This document shows positions 18,943 to 26,837 of a stretch of 64,000 nucleotides of DNA, piece after piece. The translations under genes and the position numbers were made by a program. The notes below the pieces were generated by a model. That model worked only from the letters and a program-made list of their open reading frames with translations. It did not search any database and had not been told where the DNA came from. Origin of the DNA: Lachancea thermotolerans CBS 6340 (lineage: Eukaryota; Ascomycota; Saccharomycetes; Saccharomycetales; Saccharomycetaceae); the NCBI RefSeq assembly GCF_000142805.1, contig NC_013081.1:868001-932000 (forward strand), in the 5' to 3' direction. Position 1 is the first letter of the stretch. Each line of letters begins with the position of its first letter.

Positions 18943-20230
18943 TTAAGCGCCTTTTGCTTATATTGTGTTCTTTGTCAGGAGCTAATCGCCTCAACTGAAT
19001 TTGAGCAGAAGCGCAGCCTTAGACAAGTGGAAAGCTGAACGCCGTTTTTTTCGAAATACCTGCACCACACTTGATGAGTTCCGAGTTTCGAGCCCTGTTG
19101 ACACTCGAGTTATCTTCTTCTTTAACCAGAATTTGGCTGCGCTCTTCCAACTTCTTGACGCTTGTAAATTTGCAAGACAATTTTTTTTAATATCAATCCA
19201 ATTTTTTGTGGACTGCTTGGCACGTGTTTTGTTGATAATCGGAGCGACGCGCTGCTCACATATAAACAAACCAAAACTTCGTGCCATTGGTGCAGATCAT
19301 TCATGTGAAATGAAGAGCTATAAAAAGAGAAGGTAAAAAGACTTAATGCGCAGCTCTGTAAAATGCGAAGTGGTTGTTAAGCTGCCGAGTAATACTAGCT
19401 CTCGGCGGCAGGAAGCCCGCACGCCGGCGGATTTAGCTTTCGATACCACGCAAGAAGGCATTAGTGGCTAATTCGTGAGATTTTGGTCTCTTTCTCATCC
19501 TTTTTTAAATAATGAGAAACAGTGCAAGAGTTACAATTGGGAGGGATGGGTATGAAATATCACAGTGGCAACACTTGAAATCGCCGAGTGATGGCTTCAA
19601 TCTACGCAAATTGTATGATAGATCGGTTCAGCTTATAGGTAGTAGTCAAAGTATGCACAGTGTGTAAAGCGTTAGGAATTGATAAATGGACCTGAACTGT
19701 CGACGACAGGCCCAACATCACTTTGTCACCTCCTGGCGCGGACCCCATGAAATTAAAGCGTTTTCCGTCTTTGGCATCATGTACGTACAGATACCGCTTC
19801 ATTTGACATGCATATAGTTTGGCTTAGGGCCATGAGTGGGCCGAGCGACTGCTGACACAAGGGTACCTCATTACTTAGTGGAGGGGAAGCTCTTCGAGCA
19901 ACTTGGCTTTTCAAGTCCGCAAAAGAACTGTTTCCAAACCTTAAACTGCTTCCTTGACCTTCACGCTTCGATCTAGAGAAATATGGCGCCCATCGCTTGC
20001 CAACCCGGACATAAAATGACAGTATTAAGAAAACATTCTCCTGCAAGAAAGGATGTACGCTGCACCATCGTGATTGCTGCACCGAATTTGCATTCGGCAA
20101 GGATCGAATACGTGGACGCGTAAGGCAGCTTAAAGCACACATTGGCGGTAAGCGAACTGTTTCGGTAACATTATGTGAAACTGGTGTGAATGCATAACAT
20201 AATCATGGTACATAGATATTGTAGCCTTTA
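18943..20230. other. Intergenic region between DMA2 and MLS1
   Basis: About 1.3 kb without a supported gene, although both flanking genes are on the minus strand and only a promoter for DMA2 is needed. A 51-codon ATG frame at 19512-19667 (+) is the only coding candidate. No tRNA or recognised snoRNA signature was found. Confidence 0.5.
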
Positions 20231-21868
20231 CTACAACCGAGAAGTTTTAGCAGTGACAATTTCGTCGTACAGCAAAGTGGTCAAAAATTCGCTGAACTTC
20301 TCGCCTCTGATTTCAGGCAGGAAGTACTTCGCGGCTAGCGCGAACTTGTTAGCGTCGCCAACAGGGCTCTTTTTAGAGAGCTCAGCGACCTGTTCCTCCA
20401 GAATGCGCTGTGTGAGGTCCGCAGTAACGACCTCGCCAGTGTCCTGCAATTTGACGCCGTGTTTGACCCATTGGTACAGCTGACAACGCGAGACCTCCGC
20501 GGTTGCAGCATCCTCCATCAGGTTGTTGATTGGCACACAGCCGGAGCCACGCAACCACGCCTCCATATATTGCAACCCGATAGACAGGTTCTGTCTAATG
20601 CCTGCCGTTGTGACAGCGCCGTTTGGAATGCGTGTGTTGAGAAGATCACTGGCGGCGACGTTCGCGGCAGGGATACTGTGAATTTGGTTGGCAGTGCCCA
20701 TCTTGTCGAACACTTCGTTGCAGATCGCAGAGAGAGCGGGGTGGGCAACCCAGGAACCGTCGTGGCCCTTGGCCAGCTCGCGCTCCTTGTCGGCGCGGAC
20801 CTTTGCCATTGCAGCGTCGTTGGCCGCGGTGTCGTTCTTGATTGGGATTTGGGCAGCCATACCGCCCATGGCGTGCACGCCACGGCGGTGGCAGATCTCG
20901 ATTAAGCGGCGTACATAGGCGTCCATGAAGGGCGCGGTCATGGTCACGTGGTCACGGTCGGGCAGAACGTGAGCGGGGTCGTTGCGGAGGCGCTTGATCA
21001 CGCTGAAAATGTAGTCCCAGCGACCGCAGTTCAGACCTGCAGAGTGCGCGCGCAGCTCGAAGATGATCTCTTCCATCTGGAAAGCGGCAGGCAGTGTCTC
21101 GATCAACACTGTTGCGCGCACCGTTCCACGCGACATCCCGATGTAATCCTGGGCGACGTTGAAAACGTCGTTCCACAGCCGCGCCTCGAGGTGGTGCTCC
21201 ATCTTGGGCAGGTAGAAGTAAGGACCCTTGCCTATCTCGACCAGCTTGTGCGCATTGTGGAAGAAGTAGAGCCCGAAGTCGAACAGCGACGCGGAGATGG
21301 GGCGCCCATCCACGATGACGTGCTTCTCCTCCATGTGCCATCCACGTGGCCTCACCAGCACCGTGGGAAGCGACGCAAACGAGTCGCGGAGCGTGTACTC
21401 CTTTCTAGGCGTCTTGAAAGCCACTTGGTCGCGAATAGCGTCGTAGAGGTTCACCTGTCCGTAGACGCAGTTGTCCCAGGTAGGCGCGGCGGAGTCTTCG
21501 AAGTCGGTCATGTAAGTGGACACGGGAGCGTTGAGCGCGTTGACCAACATGTTACGTAATGGAGGACCCGTGATCTCGGAGTGACGCTCGGCCAGGCCGG
21601 GCGCGGGCACCGCGCCCTGCCAGGCTGGATTCTCGCGGATATTGCGTGTCTCGCTCAGAAAGTCGAACTTGTAGGCGCCGGAGTCCAGCTTGGTTTGGAT
21701 TTCCTGGCGATTGCGCAGGAGCTGACGACGACGCTCGTCGAAAGTGCGGTGCAGAAGCACCACAAATGACAGTGCATCAGGCGTGAGGATGTCTGCCACA
21801 GTAGTCTTGGAAGGCGCGAACCTTGGAGTCGAATCGACGTCGACGAGGACCTGAACGTTTTCTAGCAT
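20231..21868 (-). CDS. MLS1: Malate synthase
   Basis: A 545-residue enzyme from the start aligned with S. cerevisiae Mls1 (554 residues). It condenses glyoxylate and acetyl-CoA to malate in the glyoxylate cycle. The signature [15 protein letters not shown] and the regions [17 protein letters not shown] and [18 protein letters not shown] are conserved almost exactly. The C-terminus SRL is a valid variant of the SKL peroxisomal signal. The frame stays open upstream to a second ATG at 21949, which would add 27 residues that are basic and contain no acidic residue. A TATA box at 21989-21996 lies 40 bases from that upstream ATG and 121 bases from the ATG chosen here. The YNL115C-DMA2-MLS1 order is kept. 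Confidence 0.95.
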   Translation of the reverse strand: MLENVQVLVDVDSTPRFAPSKTTVADILTPDALSFVVLLHRTFDERRRQLLRNRQEIQTKLDSGAYKFDFLSETRNIRENPAWQGAVPAPGLAERHSEITGPPLRNMLVNALNAPVSTYMTDFEDSAAPTWDNCVYGQVNLYDAIRDQVAFKTPRKEYTLRDSFASLPTVLVRPRGWHMEEKHVIVDGRPISASLFDFGLYFFHNAHKLVEIGKGPYFYLPKMEHHLEARLWNDVFNVAQDYIGMSRGTVRATVLIETLPAAFQMEEIIFELRAHSAGLNCGRWDYIFSVIKRLRNDPAHVLPDRDHVTMTAPFMDAYVRRLIEICHRRGVHAMGGMAAQIPIKNDTAANDAAMAKVRADKERELAKGHDGSWVAHPALSAICNEVFDKMGTANQIHSIPAANVAASDLLNTRIPNGAVTTAGIRQNLSIGLQYMEAWLRGSGCVPINNLMEDAATAEVSRCQLYQWVKHGVKLQDTGEVVTADLTQRILEEQVAELSKKSPVGDANKFALAAKYFLPEIRGEKFSEFLTTLLYDEIVTAKTSRL

Positions 21869-21988
21869 TTGGGTGACTTGCAAGGAATGACGTGCAAATA
21901 CTGCTGAGTAACTACAGCGGTATGGATAGGCCTGGAGACGTTTGAGCATAATTGGGGGAAGCTCGTTGCTCTGCCTAGAGACGTGTAT

Positions 21989-21996
21989 CTTATATA
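21989..21996 (-). promoter_or_regulatory. TATA box of MLS1
   Basis: TATATAAG on the minus strand fits the TATAWAWR consensus. Its placement allows start sites on either side of the upstream in-frame ATG at 21949. Confidence 0.6.
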
Positions 21997-23069
21997 CAGC
22001 GCCTGCAGGAGCGGCGCGGATGGGAGCATGGCGCGAGCATGATGCGCGGGTCGACTACAACGCGGCGAGCTCCGAGGTATAGTAGGAGCGGACAAATCAC
22101 TGACACGCGCAGGGCACCCATTGGAGCGGGTGACGTTTCAAGGCAGAATCGCATTAGGCCGAGATTCGGGTAACACTATTTCCGAGGGTTTTCGAGGGCG
22201 CGGCTCAAAGGCGCTGCGGCTGAATGGGCGGGCACGAGCTACTCACGTGCCTCAAAAGCGGCTATTATCTTTTGGTCATGCGTTACGAGGCTGGGCCCAT
22301 GGCGTGCGCTTGAGGTGGAAAAGCGTCGCCAAGACTTTGTGTATGCAAGAGCTGCACGGCTGGTTAGCTACTCGCAGCGGATACATTCGCTTCTTAAGCT
22401 GTTAGAATGCTGCGTGTTGCGTCTGCCCATGCGTGCCAAGTCTTGAAAGTTTATAATGCCTTTCTGGGCCATGCTAATGCAATGACGCTTGGCGAACAAT
22501 ACATTTTTAGAGTGAATTGCGGGGCTGTATCTGGATTGAGCGCTGCCGTTTGGCGAGTAGGCATTGGCCCTCCGACATTTTTCTGTCTTCAGTCAGCGGT
22601 TTCTCTGAGTCCAGTATGCATGTCTTGGTACCTCCGAAGTAATCGTACGTTGTTACCGGGTCCTTGATGTGTCTTTCGCGGACTTTGAAGTCACATGATC
22701 CCATGGCTTTCACGTGCTCCTTTCTCTGGAAATGAGTGTCAGTCAAGGCCATTGCAACTGGAAAAGCGGCACTCGCATGGCAGCTCAGGGCGCCAGAAGG
22801 ACGCAAGTCGCTATTCTAAGCATCTTTATGACCCTTTGGCAAAAATTGGTGAGACATGTGTTCAAGGGACGTAACAGTCCAAAAGCTAACATAAATATTC
22901 AACTGTTGGGCCGGCAGCAGCAAAAGGGAGAAGCTTCGCGTTTTGAATTGCATTGCGTGATGGTAGCATTCCCTTGAGTCTTTGGGGCGCTGCTTTGTTT
23001 CGCGCGTTGGCTTCTCCGTGTGCGTAATTCTGCTTGTTTTTTCAATAGCGATGTCTGCCTGCGTCCCGG
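21997..23069. other. Divergent promoter region between MLS1 and the BioA-type gene
   Basis: About 1.1 kb with no supported gene. It is the upstream region for both divergent genes. A weak match to the carbon-source response element (9 of 11 bases) occurs near 22011-22022 on the MLS1 side, which would fit glucose repression but is not convincing alone. Confidence 0.4.
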
Positions 23070-23087
23070 AGTCATCGAAGAATGACT
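23070..23087 (+). promoter_or_regulatory. Candidate biotin-response element (VHRE-like)
   Basis: AGTCA, 8 spacer bases, TGACT. The published yeast vitamin H response element bound by Vhr1, as I recall it, is AATCA-N8-TGAYT; this site has the exact spacing and differs only in A to G at position 2, which makes it a perfect inverted repeat. It lies about 75 bases upstream of a TATA box and about 200 bases upstream of the biotin-type aminotransferase. Confidence 0.45.
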
Positions 23088-23161
23088 ACACTGACAATAG
23101 TGGCACTAAAAATATTTGTCCTCTCGAGTGCACGCAGCAAGCTTCGAGATCTGAGTTATGG

Positions 23162-23170
23162 TATATAAAA
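23162..23170 (+). promoter_or_regulatory. TATA box of the BioA-type aminotransferase
   Basis: TATATAAAA lies about 120 bases before the ATG at 23291. It supports that start over two earlier in-frame possibilities (TTG at 22982, ATG at 23051) that lie upstream of it. Confidence 0.6.
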
Positions 23171-23290
23171 GCATTGCTAGTTGTTCTCTATGTCTGTCTC
23201 CTTGGGGATCGACAGTTCACCATCAAACGCTGCCTTTCAAGCTGCAACAACGCCATACACCGACGCAAAACAGAGCACAATAATCTTCCA

Positions 23291-24604
23291 ATGGATTCAA
23301 TCACAGAGCAAGATTTGGAGTTTGACAGAAGACACATCTGGCACCCGTACGCATCCATTACTGAACCGCTCAAGGTTTACCCTGTCCGTAGTGCTGAGGG
23401 CGTCTACTTACATCTACAGGATGGGCGGAAAATAGTGGATGGCATGGCAAGCTGGTGGTGTGTTCAACACGGATATAACAACCCGAGGCTCAACGCTGCC
23501 GCAGTGAACCAGCTCAAAACCATGTCCCACGTCATGTTCGGCGGGATTGTGCATAAACCCGGAATTGAACTCTGTAAAAAGCTTGTCCAGATGCTTCCGG
23601 ACCCCTTGGAATGCGTGGTGTTGGCTGACTCTGGATCTATTTCCATCGATGTCGGTATGAAAATGGCACTGCAATACTTCAATGCTAAAGGCAAAGCGTC
23701 CAAGAGTAAATTCCTTGCCATCGAACGCGGTTTTCACGGAGACGCGTTCGGAGCCTTGTCTGTCTGCGATCCCAACAATTCCATGCACCACATGTACGGT
23801 GGGTTTGTTCCTCAAAACCTATTTTGCAAGGCGCCAGAGGTGTACTTCCACGACAGCTCTCAGGATGTCGAGAAGAAAGTCGAGGAACTTGATGTCGCGC
23901 CATTTGCAAAAATGATTAGGGAGAACCGCGAATCGCTTGCGGGCGTGTTGATGGAGTCCATCGTCCAAGGCGCTGGTGGCCTCCGAATTTACCACCCGTA
24001 CTTCCTAAAAAGGGTCAGAGAGCTCTGTACTGAAAATGACGTGCTCCTGATCCTGGACGAGGTCGCTACAGGGTTTGGTAGAACAGGTAAGCTGTTCGCA
24101 TTTGAACACTCTGAGATCGTGCCCGATATTGTGTGCCTTGGCAAAGCTTTGACGGGCGGCTACTTGACGCTCTCAGCAACAGTTAGCACTAGGGAGGTTA
24201 GTGAGGGGATTTGTGATGGCCCAGCTGGAAGACTGATGCACGGCCAGACATACATGGGCAATCCTCTTGCCTGCGCAGTCGCAAATGAGAACTTGGCGAT
24301 TTTACTAGAGGGCAAATGGAAAGAACAAGTGCGTGGAATCGAAGCTCAGCTTTTCCGTGAGCTCGCTCCTCTGGAGAAACATCGCAATGTCGCTGAAGTG
24401 CGCATCTTGGGTGCGATTGGTATTGTAGAGGTGAACCTGTACCCAGTCAAGGTTGAAGAGCTTCAGAGGCGCTTTGTCGACATGGGAGCCTGGATCAGAC
24501 CATTCAACAAATGGATCTACATCTACCCCATATACACCATAACGCCGGAGGAGTTGAGAGTGCTCGTTAAAGCAATTGCAAGCGTCTTGGACGAACTCAC
24601 CTAG
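23291..24604 (+). CDS. BIO3: BioA-type aminotransferase, BIO3/BIO6 family (biotin synthesis)
   Basis: A 437-residue class III aminotransferase nearly colinear with E. coli BioA (429), which makes 7,8-diaminopelargonate from 8-amino-7-oxononanoate. Conserved landmarks are HIWHPY (Tyr20), MASWW, DEVATGFGRTGK (Arg264), the PLP lysine in LGKALTGG (Lys285) and WIRPF (Arg403). Two substrate-site positions differ: BioA Tyr144 is Phe148 (RGFHGD), and HGPT is HGQT. Yeast BIO3 was acquired from bacteria, and its duplicate BIO6 is thought to supply the missing 8-amino-7-oxononanoate synthase step, so this may be BIO6-like rather than BIO3. The gene is followed by a PhyH dioxygenase, in an arrangement like the yeast BIO6-BIO1 pair. 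No targeting signal is seen. Confidence 0.88.
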   Translation: MDSITEQDLEFDRRHIWHPYASITEPLKVYPVRSAEGVYLHLQDGRKIVDGMASWWCVQHGYNNPRLNAAAVNQLKTMSHVMFGGIVHKPGIELCKKLVQMLPDPLECVVLADSGSISIDVGMKMALQYFNAKGKASKSKFLAIERGFHGDAFGALSVCDPNNSMHHMYGGFVPQNLFCKAPEVYFHDSSQDVEKKVEELDVAPFAKMIRENRESLAGVLMESIVQGAGGLRIYHPYFLKRVRELCTENDVLLILDEVATGFGRTGKLFAFEHSEIVPDIVCLGKALTGGYLTLSATVSTREVSEGICDGPAGRLMHGQTYMGNPLACAVANENLAILLEGKWKEQVRGIEAQLFRELAPLEKHRNVAEVRILGAIGIVEVNLYPVKVEELQRRFVDMGAWIRPFNKWIYIYPIYTITPEELRVLVKAIASVLDELT

Positions 24605-24752
24605 ATAGAATTCAGCAGTCAAGTCGTCAACATATGTATCAAAGAATGATTCATGTATACGCAGTGAATTTTTATGAACCCAAGCTTCGTGATGCACCGT
24701 AAAATTAAACTTTTTTCTATCGCCTGCTGCCTAGGCCACCACGGCTACCTTC

Positions 24753-24767
24753 ATGACTCGGAGTCAT
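24753..24767. repeat. 15-base perfect palindrome, candidate operator
   Basis: ATGACTCGGAGTCAT is fully self-complementary around a central base. Each arm contains TGACTC, the core of the Gcn4 site. Confidence 0.5.
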
Positions 24768-24834
24768 CTTTCGTTGGAACCTGAATAAGGTGGCGTCCTG
24801 CAATTTGGGAAGACCGAGCTCGCTGAGGATCACA

Positions 24835-24841
24835 TATAAAA
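24835..24841 (+). promoter_or_regulatory. TATA box of the PhyH dioxygenase gene
   Basis: TATAAAA lies 69 bases before the ATG at 24910, consistent with a regulated, TATA-dependent gene. Confidence 0.55.
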
Positions 24842-24909
24842 TGAGAGGATCCAGCTTCTATGTGTGAAATGCAAACCTATTCTTTCCTCGATCAGCTGCA
24901 CAAACAACC

Positions 24910-25932
24910 ATGGCTACCAAGAACCTTCACCTTGTCGACGTATTCGAGGAAGACGGCAGAACATATGCCAGGATTCCCAAAAAGACTGACACTGGCGTTT
25001 CGAAAGTGAGCCCCAAGGACTTTACTGTGCACAATAAGTCTGATTTCACTAGCATTGTTAAAAACCTTGAGACCTATGGTTTGTGCATTGTCAAAAACCA
25101 CCTCACCGCCGAAGACTGTGAGATAATCAAAGAAGAGCTCAAACCGCATTACTTTCGTGAAAAATCCTGGAACGGTTCGCCGTTTCCCAGGCAGACTACG
25201 GTTGTAGCTCGGACAGTTTTAAAATCGCGTACCTGTCTGGACAAAATTGCAACTGATGACACGTTCTGCGACGTGTCTCAACGCTTTCTGGCTGAGTCGA
25301 ACATGTTTTGGATAGGGGAAGGCCTACGGCGGGGGGTTTCCGGCATCCATCTGAATTCCGGTATTGTTTACCGTGTTGGGCCTGGCGCAGGCGACCAAAT
25401 GTGGCATCGCGAAGATATGGTGCATCATAACGTTCATCCTAGGCGCGACCGATACCACTACGGGGATGATTCTCATGTGGGTTTTGCCGTTGCGTTGACC
25501 AAGATGACCAAGGAAAACGGTGCGACTCGTGCTATCGCAGGTTCCCACTTATGGGGCCCGCTTGACGGGCCGGGCGACTTTGACAAAGGCGCTGAGGTGT
25601 ACCTCGAAATGGATGAGGGAGATGCGGCCTTCATGCTGGGAGGCGTCTACCACGCGGCCAGTGCCAATGCTAGCACTGAAGAACGTATAGCTGCCTTCTT
25701 CTTCATGAACAAAAGTTATTTAAAGCAGGAAGAGAACTACCATATTGACCAGGACCCGCCATTTTTTAGAAACCTCCCCCTCAAAGCACTCACTATTTTA
25801 GGGCTGCACATCAGCGAGCCTTTCTGCGGACATGTGGACTACAAGAGTCCTGCTTTCTTGATCAATCCTGAACTCGAAGCTGGGGTCAGACAAGAAAAAT
25901 ACACCGAAGTGCTCTATCCAAAATACGAATAA
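24910..25932 (+). CDS. PhyH-family Fe(II)/2-oxoglutarate dioxygenase, possible BIO1-type enzyme
   Basis: A 340-residue phytanoyl-CoA-hydroxylase-fold oxygenase. The iron triad is visible as His166 and Glu168 in WHREDMVHH plus His248 in GGVYHAAS, with Arg259 (TEERIAAFFF) placed to bind 2-oxoglutarate. Most family members have HxD; here it is HxE followed by Asp. Such enzymes occur widely in filamentous-fungal secondary metabolism and I recall none in the S. cerevisiae reference strain. The neighbouring gene is a biotin-type aminotransferase. Fungal Bio1, the enigmatic first step of yeast biotin synthesis, has been described as an oxygen-dependent oxidoreductase and lies next to BIO6 in S. cerevisiae strains that have it, so this gene could be its counterpart. 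That assignment is inference. Confidence 0.8.
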   Translation: MATKNLHLVDVFEEDGRTYARIPKKTDTGVSKVSPKDFTVHNKSDFTSIVKNLETYGLCIVKNHLTAEDCEIIKEELKPHYFREKSWNGSPFPRQTTVVARTVLKSRTCLDKIATDDTFCDVSQRFLAESNMFWIGEGLRRGVSGIHLNSGIVYRVGPGAGDQMWHREDMVHHNVHPRRDRYHYGDDSHVGFAVALTKMTKENGATRAIAGSHLWGPLDGPGDFDKGAEVYLEMDEGDAAFMLGGVYHAASANASTEERIAAFFFMNKSYLKQEENYHIDQDPPFFRNLPLKALTILGLHISEPFCGHVDYKSPAFLINPELEAGVRQEKYTEVLYPKYE

Positions 25933-26837
25933 AACAACAACCTCGCCACTGGCTCCTACAAAAACGCGGCAGAAAGCATCTGGAGAAAGGCCTTCTGTGC
26001 AACTTTGTGAAGCTGCGATGCTCTCAGTGCTTCTCGCGCAGGAAGTACTTTGTGTGCTCCGCGGCTAATTTTACTCGTGTATAGCGATGTTATATTGAAC
26101 ATCAGTCTTTTGAATATCAAAGTTTTGTGTACAGCCTCTGAGAATAGCCAGCGATCAAAACTCTCGTTAAGGAAGGATAACTTTGCGAAATATATTTTCA
26201 ATCGTTCAAAACATCCCAGCGTCCTGTTTAGTCTGCAACTATATGTTTATCTCGGCAAAGGCTAGTCCAAGGAAAAATTGGATACTCTAGGCTTTTGTAG
26301 CTATAAATCCTTATTCTTCCAGAGCTTCGCAGGCGCTATGGCTAAACCTTTCTATTAATACCTGTCTAATATCAACTTTGTCATGTGACTTTCTGTCATA
26401 CATTACGAATATCTGGGGATCATTCTGTTTCCATGGTTTCTGCCTCAGTGCCATGGTTTTGCCAATGGCAGCGCATTGAATGACCACATGAAGGGGAAGA
26501 ATAGCGGAGTATCGGTATATAAAGGGCAAAAAAGTTGGACGGGTGGCAAAATAGGACCTTGAAGGCGGCTAAATCATTTGCGGAGAAACTCTTAATCCGC
26601 GGAAAAGACATTGAAACGAATGACAGTTTAAGCGACGTTAGCAATATAAGAGTGTTCTGCTATTCACAGTACAGCAGATATAACAGTTAAAGTCGGAAAC
26701 CCTGGATAGGCTGGATATTCTGAAGAAGTCACAGACATAAACATCGCCGCCGAGACACATATTCTTGCTCCCTTGCGTCGCGAAATATTACACGAGACAT
26801 TACAATACAATAAGCGCTAGTCTTAGCACGGCGTAAA
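25933..26837. other. Intergenic region upstream of ADR1
   Basis: About 0.9 kb, AT-rich, with no supported gene. It presumably holds the dioxygenase 3' end and the ADR1 promoter. Confidence 0.55.

Larger units (their letters stand above)
24605..24909. promoter_or_regulatory. Promoter of the PhyH dioxygenase gene
   Basis: This holds a 15-base perfect palindrome, ATGACTCGGAGTCAT (24753-24767), containing two TGACTC half-sites of Gcn4/bZIP type, and a TATAAAA box (24835-24841) 69 bases before the ATG. A second copy of the ARTCA-N8-TGAYT element was looked for and not found. Confidence 0.55.

Noticed and set aside
19777-20142. 121-codon frame on the minus strand downstream of MLS1
   Set aside because: Composition is unlike a folded protein, with many Cys, Arg and Ser and no hydrophobic periodicity; no family recognised.
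22982-23290. N-terminal extension of the BioA-type aminotransferase
   Set aside because: The frame is open upstream, but the TATA box at 23162 lies inside it and the ATG at 23291 aligns exactly with E. coli BioA.
25956-26529. Short frames in the dioxygenase-ADR1 gap
   Set aside because: All are AT-driven, under 85 codons and lack protein-like patterns.
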